Of a DNA stretch of 64,000 nucleotides, positions 25,895-38,345 are shown piece after piece. The DNA comes from Arthrobacter sp. NicSoilC5 (GTDB lineage Bacteria > Actinomycetota > Actinomycetes > Actinomycetales > Micrococcaceae): assembly GCF_019977395.1 (NCBI RefSeq), contig NZ_AP024660.1:2852001-2916000 (forward strand), given 5' to 3'. The position numbers were made by a program, and so were the translations under genes. The notes beneath the pieces are model-generated. The model had not been told where the DNA came from. It did no database searches and saw only the letters and a program-made list of their open reading frames with translations. The first letter of the stretch is position 1. Each line of letters opens with the position of its first letter.

Positions 25895-27121
25895 ATGCGC
25901 GCCATGCAACACTCCAGCAAACTCCGGAACGTCCGTTACGAACTTCGCGGGCCGATCCTTGAGGCCGCCAAGAACATGGAGGCCGAAGGGCACCGGATCC
26001 TCAAGATGAACCTTGGGGACACCGCGCCTTTTGGGCTGGAAGCGCCCGAGTCCGTGGTGGTGGACATGATCCACCACCTTCGCGGCGCCCAGGGCTACAG
26101 CGATTCAAAGGGCATCTTCACGGCCCGGACCGCCATCTCGCAGTATTACCAGACCCGGGGCCTGATGAACATTGGGGTCGAGGACATCGTCATCGGCAAC
26201 GGCGTCAGCGAACTGATCTCCATGTGCCTGCAGGCCTTCATGGAGAACGGCGACGAAATCCTGGTCCCGGCACCTGACTACCCCCTGTGGACGGCCGCCG
26301 TGACCCTGACCGGCGGCAAGCCCGTCCACTACGTCTGCGACGAGGCGGAGAACTGGTGGCCGGACATGGCCGATGTGGAAGCGAAGATCACCAACCGCAC
26401 CAAGGGCATCGTGATCATCAACCCGAACAACCCCACGGGCGCCGTCTACCCCCGGCACATCCTGGAACAGTTCGCCGGGCTGGCCCGGAAGCACAACCTG
26501 GTCCTGTTCTCCGACGAGATCTACGAGAAAGTGCTCTACGACGGCGCCACGCACATCCACACCGCCGCGGTGGCCGAGGACGTGTGCTGCCTGACCTTCA
26601 GCGGCTTGTCCAAGGCCTACCGGATGCCCGGCTACCGGGCCGGATGGGTGGCCATTACCGGCCCGCTGGCTGCCACCGCCGCCTACCGTGAAGCGTTGGA
26701 ACTGCTCGCGTCGCTGCGCCTGTGCGCCAACGTTCCCGCCCAGCACGCCATCCAGACCTGCCTCGGCGGCTACCAAAGCATCGACGCGCTGGTGAAGCCG
26801 GGGGGCCGGCTGCGCGAGCAGCGGGACCTTGCCCACAAACTGCTCACGGCCATTCCCGGCGTCACCTGCGTCCCGGCGTCGGGCGCCATGTACCTGTTCC
26901 CACGCCTGGACCCGGAGCTGTACCCGATCGAGAGCGACGAGAAATTCGTCCTGGACCTGCTGCGGGACCAAAAGATCCTGGTCTCCCACGGCTCGGCCTT
27001 CAACTGGCCTGCGCCGGACCACTTCCGCTTTGTCATCCTTCCCTCGGTGCTGGACATCGAGGAAGCCGTCCGGAGGATTTCCACGTTCCTGGCGGCCTAC
27101 CGGAGCGGGGCCGTGGCCTGA
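25895..27121 (+). CDS. alaT: Pyridoxal-phosphate aminotransferase, AlaT type
   Basis: This 408-residue class I/II aminotransferase begins SSKLRNVRYELRGPILEAA and contains GYSDSKGIFTAR, as in the alanine aminotransferases AlaT. PLP binding is shown by NPNNPTGAVYP, LFSDEIYEKVLYDG and Lys240 in FSGLSKAYRMPGYRAGW. It interconverts pyruvate plus glutamate with alanine plus 2-oxoglutarate in the cytosol. The start is at 25895, with a second ATG at 25904. The longer upstream frame (to 25769) lacks conservation. Confidence 0.88.
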   Translation: MRAMQHSSKLRNVRYELRGPILEAAKNMEAEGHRILKMNLGDTAPFGLEAPESVVVDMIHHLRGAQGYSDSKGIFTARTAISQYYQTRGLMNIGVEDIVIGNGVSELISMCLQAFMENGDEILVPAPDYPLWTAAVTLTGGKPVHYVCDEAENWWPDMADVEAKITNRTKGIVIINPNNPTGAVYPRHILEQFAGLARKHNLVLFSDEIYEKVLYDGATHIHTAAVAEDVCCLTFSGLSKAYRMPGYRAGWVAITGPLAATAAYREALELLASLRLCANVPAQHAIQTCLGGYQSIDALVKPGGRLREQRDLAHKLLTAIPGVTCVPASGAMYLFPRLDPELYPIESDEKFVLDLLRDQKILVSHGSAFNWPAPDHFRFVILPSVLDIEEAVRRISTFLAAYRSGAVA

Positions 27122-27245
27122 AACCGCGGCGGCGCGAAGAACTAACCGGGCCCTAACCGCGGGGAAACCGGTACGCAACATTCCAGGCCCACACTTGGTA
27201 GTGCAGGCAAGAGCCGGCACCAGCTCCAGCCAGGAGGCCCCAGCG

Positions 27246-27482
27246 ATGTTGAAGAAAGCGACCACGCATGTAACACGAGTCCGCGCCCTGGACCAGCTCC
27301 ACCGCGGCGATGAAATCGAAGCCCGCCTGTCGGTGGGGCCCTCCTACGACGACGTGGTGATCCGCCGCGGCAGCGTCCAGGAAACAGCACCCGGCATCGG
27401 TGTGGTCTGGATCCTGGACCGCATCAGCGGCGTGCGCAAAGCAATCAATACGGACGAGTGCAGCGTCTGGCGGGTTGCATAG
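27246..27482 (+). CDS. Small conserved-looking protein of unknown function
   Basis: This 78-residue protein starts at ATG 27246 behind a strong AGGAGG (27232-27237). It is rich in short beta-strand-like stretches (DEIEARLSVGPSYDDVVIRRGSV, GVVWILDRISGVRKAI) and ends CSVWRVA, with no membrane segment or recognised motif. I do not recognise the family. It has its own 124-base upstream gap after alaT and is convergent with the DUF1932 gene. Confidence 0.6.
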   Translation: MLKKATTHVTRVRALDQLHRGDEIEARLSVGPSYDDVVIRRGSVQETAPGIGVVWILDRISGVRKAINTDECSVWRVA

Positions 27483-27511
27483 CAAGTCCGGGAAGACGGT
27501 TGCGGGCGTAG

Positions 27512-29768
<2,257 letters not shown>

Positions 29769-29784
29769 TCAGGGGTGGCGCAGT

Positions 29785-31134
29785 TCAGTGGGTGGCGCGG
29801 TAACTCTCGCGTGCGTATTGCACGAAGGGAGCGGGGGCGACGGTGGCCCGGATGGGGACCTGCCGGTGGGGTTCCACCTGCAGTTTGGCGGAGTTGGGCT
29901 CTTCGCCCCAGAGCACGGTGACCTCGGCGCCGTCCTCCAGTCCGTCCACCGCCGCCAGGGAAACAAAGGAGTGCTCGTTGGCGATGTAGCCGCAGTCAAA
30001 GGACTGGCCCACCGTTACGCCGCCCTGGAGCACCCGGTCCACCTGGAACAGGGCGTAGCGGGCCTTGGGCATGTCGATGTACTTGGCGGGAAGCCCGGGA
30101 CGCAGGAGGGAACCCATCACGTCCTGGACGTCGTCCGGGTTCCAGACGAGTGTCACCTTGCGGCGGGAGGGTGTGCGGGAGAGCGCCTCCAGGGCTTCAC
30201 GGCCCACGAAGTCGTGGTCGAATGCGACGGAGCGGCCGTACCCGAGCTCGTACGGGGTCAGGAAGTAATCCTCGATGTCCGCCGAATCGAAACTCCCGCC
30301 GAGTGAACCGGCCGCTGACGCCGGGAGCCATTCGCGGTAGCCGCGCAACCGTTCGTCCGTAAAGACCGCCGGGACGGGCGAGGGCACCCACCCGGACTCA
30401 AGGTTCGCCGTCGAGTAGCCTTTAGCCCCCACCTGGGTCAGCCCGAACTCGCCGCCGGCCTGCAGCAACGCGTCCCTGACGCGTTCGCCCTCTGCCCAAG
30501 GGCCGAACAGCTCATAGCCGGGCTGCCCGGCCATGCCGTGCCGGATCGCCCGGACCTGCAATCCGGCGATGGGGAGGTGCCCCATGTGGAAGAAACCGAG
30601 CTGCGGCACAGGGGCGCCGGTGAGTTTTTCGACGAGGGCCAGGGCGGTTGGCCCCTGGAGTTCGTAGCGGAACAGCCGGGGGTCACCGGCGCGGACGATC
30701 GAGTTTCCGTCCCGGGAGACCTCAACGTCGTGGCCTCCGGTTTCGGCGTGGTACTGCACCCAGTCGATGGCCATCGGGTGGCCCACCAGGTTGAAGGACT
30801 GTTCGTCGAGGTGTGCCAAGATGGCGTCGCCGATGAGCTGCCCTGAATGGTTCACCGCGATGAACTGCTTGGCACGGTCCACGGGAAAGTTCGCGAAAGA
30901 GTTCACCGCGAGCCCGCGCAGCAATCCTTCCGCGCCCGGTCCGGAGAGGAAGAGATCGGTCATGTGGTGCGACTGGTCCAGGAGGGCACAGGCTGTACGC
31001 CAGGAATTCTGCTCGGAGCGCCAGTTGCTGAACTCGGCCCGCACGGGAAAAACGTGGGGGCTGGCGGGCGAATCGCGCAAAAGCTGGACCGGTGAAGCCG
31101 CCTGGTCCAGCGCCTCCTGCAAAGACCCTGTCAC
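29785..31134 (-). CDS. Divergent LigM/DesA-type O-demethylase homologue (paralogue 2)
   Basis: This 449-residue GcvT-fold protein keeps the LigM framework (SNWRSEQNSWRTACALLDQSHHM, IRHGMAGQPGYELFGPW, ESGWVPSPVPAVF, YFLTPYELGYGRSVAFDHDF) but differs at many sites conserved in the other two. The tyrosine is kept (Tyr240), but the surrounding G-S-R-A-Y becomes G-A-K-G-Y, and the C-terminal third is shorter. GTG 31134 behind AGGGA is preferred to the TTG at 31140. It is the first gene of a minus-strand operon with paralogue 1 (34 bases apart) and the DUF1932 gene, divergent from the tautomerase gene. Confidence 0.78.
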   Translation of the reverse strand: MTGSLQEALDQAASPVQLLRDSPASPHVFPVRAEFSNWRSEQNSWRTACALLDQSHHMTDLFLSGPGAEGLLRGLAVNSFANFPVDRAKQFIAVNHSGQLIGDAILAHLDEQSFNLVGHPMAIDWVQYHAETGGHDVEVSRDGNSIVRAGDPRLFRYELQGPTALALVEKLTGAPVPQLGFFHMGHLPIAGLQVRAIRHGMAGQPGYELFGPWAEGERVRDALLQAGGEFGLTQVGAKGYSTANLESGWVPSPVPAVFTDERLRGYREWLPASAAGSLGGSFDSADIEDYFLTPYELGYGRSVAFDHDFVGREALEALSRTPSRRKVTLVWNPDDVQDVMGSLLRPGLPAKYIDMPKARYALFQVDRVLQGGVTVGQSFDCGYIANEHSFVSLAAVDGLEDGAEVTVLWGEEPNSAKLQVEPHRQVPIRATVAPAPFVQYARESYRATH

Positions 31135-31214
31135 TGCCAAATCCCTGTCACTGCGAACTCCATCGTTCGGTCCACGGTGGAAAGCAGCCCGGGACGTCCA
31201 GTACCAACACGATT

Positions 31215-31222
31215 GCTAACAA
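31215..31222. promoter_or_regulatory. GntR-type half-site in the demethylase/tautomerase divergent promoter
   Basis: GCTAACAA is the reverse complement of TTGTTAGC, the exact left half of the palindrome at 5489 ahead of ligJ. It lies about 80 bases upstream of one divergent gene and 120 upstream of the other. It would place both loci under the same GntR protein, but the second half-site is not evident here. Confidence 0.35.
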
Positions 31223-31340
31223 AATTGTATCGGATGTCTTGACCAGAGTTCCAGAGCGTGGTTTTCTGGCACTGTCCGCCGGAAAGGACTGACCATGGGC
31301 CGCCCAGGCACCATGCCCGCCGTGGAACGCGAGGGTGCAC

Positions 31341-32438
31341 ATGCCCGATACAGAGGGGATCCCCTGCCTCCTGATGCGGGGCGGGACCTCCAAGGGTGCC
31401 CTGTTCCTGGCGTCGGACCTGCCTGCCGACCCCGGAGAACGCGACGACCTGCTGCTGCGGATCATGGGCTCTCCTGATCCCCGCCAGGTGGACGGACTGG
31501 GTGGAGCGCACCCCTTGACCAGCAAGGTTGCCGTCATCGCGCCGTCTCCGGACGCCGGCGCGGACGTGGACTACCTTTTCCTCCAGGTCGCTGTGGACAC
31601 CGCACTTGTCAGCAGCCGGCAGAACTGCGGCAACATCCTTGCCGCCGTCGGGCCCTTCGCCGTGGAACGTGGCCTGGTGCAGCCAGCCGACGGCCACACC
31701 GAGGTGCGCATCCGGATGCTGAACACCGGCAGCATGGCCACCGCACGGTTTGCCACGCCCGGCGGCGTGGTGGATTACGACGACGGCCCGGCGGCAGGCG
31801 GTGCGGTGGCGATCGATGGCGTTCCGGGGACGGCGGCAGCCATCCGGCTCAACTTCGAGGGCACGGCGGGGTCTTCGACCGGCGCCCTGTTCCCCACGGG
31901 CAGGACCCTGGACCACACGGAGGGCGTGGACCTCACCTGCGTTGACAACGGAATGCCCACCGTCCTGATGCGTGCCGCCGCTCTGGGCATCACCGGGAAC
32001 GAGGCCCCTGCAGACCTCGAGGCCAATGAAGACCTGGCACAACGGCTGGCCGGGATCCGCCTCGCCGCGGCGGACCTGATGGGCATGGGCGATGTCAGCG
32101 CTGCCACCGTGCCCAAGCTGGTGCTGCTGGCGCCGCCACGGGCCGGGGGCGCCATTGCCACCCGCAGCTTCCTTCCCGTCCGGGTCCACACCTCCATCGG
32201 CGTGCTCGGAGCACTCACGGTGGCGGCGGGTGTGCTGGCGGAGGGGTCGGTGGGCCATGACCTGGCCGCGCTTCCTTCACCGGGGGAACCCTTCCGGGTG
32301 GAACACCCCACCGGCCATTTTGACGTCGAGGTGGCCATCGAGAAGACCCCGGACGGCTGCACGGTGACCCGCTCAACTGCCCTCAGGACAGCACGGAAGA
32401 TTTTCGAAGGACGCGTCTTCCCGCGCCCGCGCCCCTAA
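31341..32438 (+). CDS. 4-oxalomesaconate tautomerase-like protein, PrpF family (GalD/LigU)
   Basis: This 365-residue protein has the PrpF/diaminopimelate-epimerase fold with the diagnostic N-terminus IPCLLMRGGTSKGALFLASDL. Later blocks are GLGGAHPLTSKVAVI, SRQNCGNILAAVGPFAVERGLV and GTAGSSTGALFPTGRTLD. GalD and LigU isomerise the double bonds or keto/enol forms of 4-oxalomesaconate after gallate or protocatechuate 4,5-cleavage. ATG 31341 follows GAGGG, and an in-frame GTG at 31335 is less well placed. It leads a plus-strand set with the dioxygenase and aldehyde dehydrogenase, and LigJ and LigK at 5.6-7.3 kb would take its product. Confidence 0.8.
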   Translation: MPDTEGIPCLLMRGGTSKGALFLASDLPADPGERDDLLLRIMGSPDPRQVDGLGGAHPLTSKVAVIAPSPDAGADVDYLFLQVAVDTALVSSRQNCGNILAAVGPFAVERGLVQPADGHTEVRIRMLNTGSMATARFATPGGVVDYDDGPAAGGAVAIDGVPGTAAAIRLNFEGTAGSSTGALFPTGRTLDHTEGVDLTCVDNGMPTVLMRAAALGITGNEAPADLEANEDLAQRLAGIRLAAADLMGMGDVSAATVPKLVLLAPPRAGGAIATRSFLPVRVHTSIGVLGALTVAAGVLAEGSVGHDLAALPSPGEPFRVEHPTGHFDVEVAIEKTPDGCTVTRSTALRTARKIFEGRVFPRPRP

Positions 32439-32474
32439 CCACTGCACAACGACCCCTTGAGAGAGGACAGCTTC

Positions 32475-33440
32475 ATGACCGGGTATACCTCGTTCGACGT
32501 CGCCCACCTGGGAAACGTGGAACTGCTGACCCCCGTCTTCGAGGAAAGCCTGTGGTTCTTCCGCGACCTGCTCGCCATGCGCGTTGTAGCGGAGACCGGC
32601 AGCGCCGGCACGAAGTCCGCCTACCTTCGCACCTGGGACGAATACCAGCGCTACACCCTCAAGCTCACCGCCTCAGCCGACGCAGGCGTCGGGCGCACCA
32701 CCTTCCGGACCACCAGCCAGGAGGCCCTGGAGCGCCGGGTCAACGCCATCGAAGCCACCGGCCTGGGCATCGGCTGGGAAGACGGCGAGGTGGGCACCGG
32801 GCCCACCTACTCCTTCCGGGACCCCGACGGGCACCTCATGGGCATCTATTACGAAACCGAACGGTACGTGGCCACGGACGACAAACCCGCCCTGAAGAAC
32901 CAGGCCTCGGCCTTCCCCGGCCGGGGCGTTAACGCCCGCCGGCTGGACCACATCAACTTCCTGGCCAAGGACGTGGTGGCCAACGGGGAGTTCGTGGCCC
33001 ACGCGCTGTGCGGGCGGGAGAGTGAACGCATCCGGCTCGACGACGGCGGATATGCCGCCTGGTGGTTCCACTTCAACAACAAGTCCTATGACATCGTCTA
33101 CTCCGACGACTGGCTCAAGCACGGCAACCGGCTCCACCACGTGGCATTCGCCCCGGATACCCGCGAGGACATCCTGAAGGCCGCGGACATCTTCCTTGAA
33201 AACGGCATCCACATCGAGTCCGGTCCGCACAAGCACGCCATCAACCAGACGTTCTTCCTCTACGTCTGGGAGCCCGGCGGCAATCGGATCGAACTGGCCA
33301 ACGCCGGTGCCCGCCTGCTGCTGGACCCGGACTCGCCCGTGGTGGAGTGGAGCCAGGAGGAGCGCAGGAAAGGGCAGGCCTGGGGCATGAAAACCATCGA
33401 GACATTCCATACCCACGGAACGCCAAACATCCCCCAGTGA
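32475..33440 (+). CDS. Type I extradiol ring-cleavage dioxygenase (VOC family)
   Basis: This 321-residue protein has two tandem VOC modules like catechol 2,3-dioxygenase. The C-terminal module carries the 2-His-1-Glu iron site: His159 in RRLDHINFL, His222 in NRLHHVAFA and Glu273 in GNRIELANA. The N-terminal module keeps the fold (DVAHLGNVELLTPVFEESLWFF) without ligands. ATG 32475 has GAGAGGA upstream. Lying between a 4-oxalomesaconate-tautomerase-like gene and an aldehyde dehydrogenase, it is predicted to open a di- or trihydroxylated benzoate such as gallate, 3-O-methylgallate or protocatechuate. This would replace the unrelated LigAB/DesB enzymes. Confidence 0.85.
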   Translation: MTGYTSFDVAHLGNVELLTPVFEESLWFFRDLLAMRVVAETGSAGTKSAYLRTWDEYQRYTLKLTASADAGVGRTTFRTTSQEALERRVNAIEATGLGIGWEDGEVGTGPTYSFRDPDGHLMGIYYETERYVATDDKPALKNQASAFPGRGVNARRLDHINFLAKDVVANGEFVAHALCGRESERIRLDDGGYAAWWFHFNNKSYDIVYSDDWLKHGNRLHHVAFAPDTREDILKAADIFLENGIHIESGPHKHAINQTFFLYVWEPGGNRIELANAGARLLLDPDSPVVEWSQEERRKGQAWGMKTIETFHTHGTPNIPQ

Positions 33441-33486
33441 GAAAATTAAAGGATCCCGGCAGTACCGCACAGAGAGGTGCACCATC

Positions 33487-34977
33487 ATGACCAACACAGT
33501 GGATACGTCCGCCCCGGTGACCACCGGCCTCTTCATCGGAGGCACCGAACGCCAGGCCGCCGCCACCATGGACATTGCCGATCCGGGCAAGCCTGGCACA
33601 GTGGTGGGCCACGCCGCGGCGGCCGCCCCCGCCGACGTCCAGGATGCCATCGCCGCGGCCAAGGCGGCCTATCCCGGATGGGCGGCGCTGGGTGCACAGG
33701 AGCGCGCAGACCGGATGCGGCAGGCACTGGAGGGCATCGCGGATTTCCGTGATGAGGATGCCGCCATCCTCTCGCAGGAAAACGGCAAGATCCGCATGGA
33801 AGCCTGGGTGGACTCCCTGGTGTTCGAGATCAGGTGGAACCTCGCCCTGGAACTGGCCCCCGACGTCGACACCGCCAAGGTGCTGCCGCCCGCGCCCGGC
33901 ATTCCCGTCTCCACGTCGGTCACCTTCCAGCCCCTTGGCGTGGTGACGGTCATCGTGCCGTTCAACTGGCCCATTGCCATCCTCGCGGCCTCGCTCCCGC
34001 ACGCACTGCTGGCGGGAAACACGGCGATCGTTAAGCCGCCACCCACCGCGCCGCTGGCAACGACACGCGTGGTCCAGCGGATTGCTGAAAAGCTGCCGCC
34101 GGGAGTGCTGAACGTGGTGACCGGCAAGGACGCGGACATGGCTGCGCTCATCACCAGCCCGGACATCGCCAAGGTCTGCTTCACGGGAAGCGTGGGCGGC
34201 GGCAAGCGCATCATGGAAATGGCCTCAAAGTCACTCACCCGGGTAACGCTTGAACTCGGCGGAAACGATGCCGCCGTCATCCTCTCGGACGCGGTCCTCG
34301 ATGACACCCACCTGGACCGGCTCTACGCCGCGATCTTCGATACCACCGGCCAGATCTGCATGAACGCGAAGCGGGTCTATGTGCACCGGTCGCGCCTGGA
34401 CGAGGTGGTGGCCGGGCTCTCGCAGCGGCTGGAGAAGGCGGTCATTGGCTACGGGCTCGACGACGGGACCACCATGGGTCCGCTGCACTCCCCCGTACAA
34501 AAGGCCTTCGTGGCTGAGCTCATCGAGGAGGCCAAGGAGGCGGGCGCGGATGTCAGGGAATTCGGCACCCTTCCCTCGGACCCTGAACTGCACGGCGGGA
34601 ACTTCCTGCGCCCGGCACTGGTCATCGACCCGGACCCCTCGCTGCGGGTTGTCACCCAGGAACAGTTCGGGCCGGTCATCCCCCTGATCCCGTTCGACAC
34701 GGAGGACGAGGCGGTGGAGGCGGCGAACGCCACCTGGGCGGGGCTGTGCGGCTCGGTGTGGACCGCCGACCCGGCAGCGGCCGACCGCGTGGGCGGACGC
34801 CTGGTCTGCGGCTACGTCTGGGTTAACGACCACGGGGCAACCCGACTGGACCTGCGCGCGCCATTTGGCGGAATGAAGCAGTCCGGCATGGGCAGGGAAC
34901 AGGGTATTGAAGGAGTCCGGGCCTTCCAGGACACCCGTGCCATCGCCCATCTGGAACCGGAAGCAGCACAGGGGTAG
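33487..34977 (+). CDS. Aldehyde dehydrogenase
   Basis: This 496-residue NAD(P)-dependent aldehyde dehydrogenase has VIVPFNWPIAILAASLPHAL, the general base Glu256 in TLELGGNDAA and the nucleophile Cys291 in TTGQICMNAKRVYVH. The C-terminal NDHGATRLDLRAPFGGMKQSGMGRE closes the site. The family oxidises many aldehydes. In this cluster it could act on vanillin or syringaldehyde (upper pathway) or on a hydroxymuconate semialdehyde from the preceding dioxygenase. It lies 46 bases after the dioxygenase gene and probably shares its transcript. Confidence 0.85.
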   Translation: MTNTVDTSAPVTTGLFIGGTERQAAATMDIADPGKPGTVVGHAAAAAPADVQDAIAAAKAAYPGWAALGAQERADRMRQALEGIADFRDEDAAILSQENGKIRMEAWVDSLVFEIRWNLALELAPDVDTAKVLPPAPGIPVSTSVTFQPLGVVTVIVPFNWPIAILAASLPHALLAGNTAIVKPPPTAPLATTRVVQRIAEKLPPGVLNVVTGKDADMAALITSPDIAKVCFTGSVGGGKRIMEMASKSLTRVTLELGGNDAAVILSDAVLDDTHLDRLYAAIFDTTGQICMNAKRVYVHRSRLDEVVAGLSQRLEKAVIGYGLDDGTTMGPLHSPVQKAFVAELIEEAKEAGADVREFGTLPSDPELHGGNFLRPALVIDPDPSLRVVTQEQFGPVIPLIPFDTEDEAVEAANATWAGLCGSVWTADPAAADRVGGRLVCGYVWVNDHGATRLDLRAPFGGMKQSGMGREQGIEGVRAFQDTRAIAHLEPEAAQG

Positions 34978-35031
34978 GCCCGGAACGGACGGCGGACCGG
35001 AAGGTTCCGGATTCCATCAATAGCTATCGAC

Positions 35032-35053
35032 ATTACCTATGCACATAGGTAAT
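35032..35053. promoter_or_regulatory. Perfect 10-base-arm palindrome upstream of metF, probable PadR operator
   Basis: ATTACCTATG (35032-35041) and CATAGGTAAT (35044-35053) are exact inverted copies separated by CA. The site is 45 bases before the metF start and heads the metF-purU-ligM-padR run. The PadR protein encoded at 38400 is the natural candidate to bind it (inference). Confidence 0.65.
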
Positions 35054-35097
35054 CTTGGAGGTGGGTGCACCGCTGCACCCGCCGAAAGGATGACCTG

Positions 35098-35994
35098 ATG
35101 GCGACTCGAATCATGCCCGCCCCCAACCGGGCAGCATCCCTGGAACTCATCAACAACTTCTCGCTGGAGATGACCGGCAAGGACATTCCCGCGCTCATCG
35201 AAGCAAAAGACAGGATTCCGCCGGGCACCCGCATTAACGTCACCTTCCTCGGCAACGAGGACCTGGAGATGCGGGTGGCCGCCGCCAAGGCCGCCCGGGA
35301 CCTGGGATTCATTCCCGTGCCGCACGTCTCTGCGCGCCGGCTGGCATCGAAGGGCGAGCTCGAAAAGTTCCTTCAGCGCCTGGCGGAAGTGGGCGCCGCC
35401 GAGCACCTTTTCGTGGTGGGCGGCGACCCCGCAGAACCCGAGGGCCCGTACGAAGACTCCCTGGCGCTGGTCAACACCGGCCTCCTGCAGCAGTTCGGGG
35501 TGCGGGAAGTGGGAATCGGCGGATATCCGGAGGGCCATCCCGACATCCGCAAGGAAGACCTTTGGCGGGCGCTGGAGGACAAGACCGCAGCCCTCGCCGC
35601 GCAGGACCTTGGCGCCTCCATCATCACCCAGTTCGCCTTCGACACCGAACCTGTGGCTGCGTGGATCGCCGAGGTCCGGGCCAGGGGAATCCAGGCACCG
35701 ATCCGCGTGGGAACCCCCGGCCCGGCGGGAGTCAAACGGCTCCTGGGCTTTGCGCGCCGTTTCGGGGTGGGCGCCAACGCGATGATCGTGAAGAAATACG
35801 GCTTCTCGCTGACCAACCTGATGGGCGATGCCGGCCCGGACCGGTTCGTGAACGACCTGGCCGCCGTCCTTGCCGACCGTGCGCCCGGCCAGGACCAGCA
35901 CCTCCCGGGGCAGGTTGGCCTGCACTTCTATACGTTTGGCGGCCTGCTGGCCACGGCCAACTGGGTCCGGCACTTCACCGCGGAAGAGGGCTAG
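35098..35994 (+). CDS. metF: Methylenetetrahydrofolate reductase-like protein
   Basis: This 298-residue flavin TIM-barrel protein resembles MetF. The segment TRINVTFLGNEDLEMRV corresponds to the early strand with the acidic catalytic residue. PVPHVSARRLASKGEL, HLFVVGGDPAEPEGPYEDSL and IITQFAFDTEPVAAWI match the folate- and FAD-binding region, and IRVGTPGPAGVKRLLGFARRFGVG follows. ATG 35098 has AAAGGA upstream at 35085-35090. Beside two folate enzymes, it is expected to oxidise 5-methyl-tetrahydrofolate from demethylation to 5,10-methylene-tetrahydrofolate. This catabolic direction is inferred from context. Confidence 0.82.
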   Translation: MATRIMPAPNRAASLELINNFSLEMTGKDIPALIEAKDRIPPGTRINVTFLGNEDLEMRVAAAKAARDLGFIPVPHVSARRLASKGELEKFLQRLAEVGAAEHLFVVGGDPAEPEGPYEDSLALVNTGLLQQFGVREVGIGGYPEGHPDIRKEDLWRALEDKTAALAAQDLGASIITQFAFDTEPVAAWIAEVRARGIQAPIRVGTPGPAGVKRLLGFARRFGVGANAMIVKKYGFSLTNLMGDAGPDRFVNDLAAVLADRAPGQDQHLPGQVGLHFYTFGGLLATANWVRHFTAEEG

Positions 35995-36005
35995 GACGGC
36001 ATCCG

Positions 36006-36878
36006 ATGGTCCTGCATACTGAATCCCGCAAGGACCAGTCCTGCCTGATCGTCCACGGGCCGGACCAGCCGGGCATCGTGGCTGCGGTGGCCGCCCTGGT
36101 GACCCGCAACAGGGGAAACATCGTCTCCCTGGACCAGTACTCCAGTGATCCTTCGTCGGGCGACTTCTTCCAGCGGGTGGTCTTCAACCGGCCGGACCTG
36201 GCCGCCGCGATGCCTGAGATCGAAGCCGACCTCGCCAGGACCCTCACCCCGCTGGGGTTGTCCTGGACCCTGACCGACCGCTCCATCCCCAAGCGCATGG
36301 CCATCCTGGTATCCACCTCCGACCACTGCCTGCTGGAACTGCTCTGGCGGCACCGGAGGGGTGAACTGCCGGTGACCATTCCCATGGTGATCTCCAACCA
36401 CACGAACACGGCCGAGGATGTGCGGGCCTTTGGCGTTCCGTTCTTCCACGTCCCCTCCGCCGGGCCGGACAAGGCAGCAGCGGAGGCCCAGATCCTGAAG
36501 CTGCTGGAGGGCAACGTGGACTTCGTGGTGCTGGCCCGGTACATGCAGATCCTGTCCCCCGGATTCCTGGACGCGGTTTCCGTGCCGCTGATCAATATCC
36601 ACCACTCCTTCCTGCCTGCGTTCGTGGGCGCCGCGCCCTACCGCAAGGCCAAGGAGCGGGGGGTCAAACTGATCGGCGCCACCTCGCACTACGTGACCAA
36701 GGACCTGGACGAGGGGCCCATCATCGAACAGGACGTGGCCCGCGTAACGCACGGGCACTCCGCCCTGGATCTTCAGGCGCGCGGCGCCTACGTGGAACGC
36801 GCGGTGCTCTCCCGCGCCGTCCAGTGGCATGCCGAGGACCGGGTCATCCGGCACGGCAACCAGACCATCGTCTTCTAA
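36006..36878 (+). CDS. purU: Formyltetrahydrofolate deformylase
   Basis: PurU (290 residues) has an N-terminal ACT domain (CLIVHGPDQPGIVAAVAALV) and a C-terminal formyltransferase-fold hydrolase. The active-site triad is visible as Asn in VISNHTNTAEDV, His in LINIHHSFLPAFVGAAPY and Asp in YVTKDLDEGPIIEQ. It hydrolyses 10-formyl-tetrahydrofolate to formate and free tetrahydrofolate. Located between metF and a LigM-type demethylase, it would regenerate the methyl acceptor during growth on methoxy-aromatics. It starts 11 bases after metF. Confidence 0.92.
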   Translation: MVLHTESRKDQSCLIVHGPDQPGIVAAVAALVTRNRGNIVSLDQYSSDPSSGDFFQRVVFNRPDLAAAMPEIEADLARTLTPLGLSWTLTDRSIPKRMAILVSTSDHCLLELLWRHRRGELPVTIPMVISNHTNTAEDVRAFGVPFFHVPSAGPDKAAAEAQILKLLEGNVDFVVLARYMQILSPGFLDAVSVPLINIHHSFLPAFVGAAPYRKAKERGVKLIGATSHYVTKDLDEGPIIEQDVARVTHGHSALDLQARGAYVERAVLSRAVQWHAEDRVIRHGNQTIVF

Positions 36879-38330
<1,452 letters not shown>

Positions 38331-38345
38331 GCTGGGGACCCCGGA

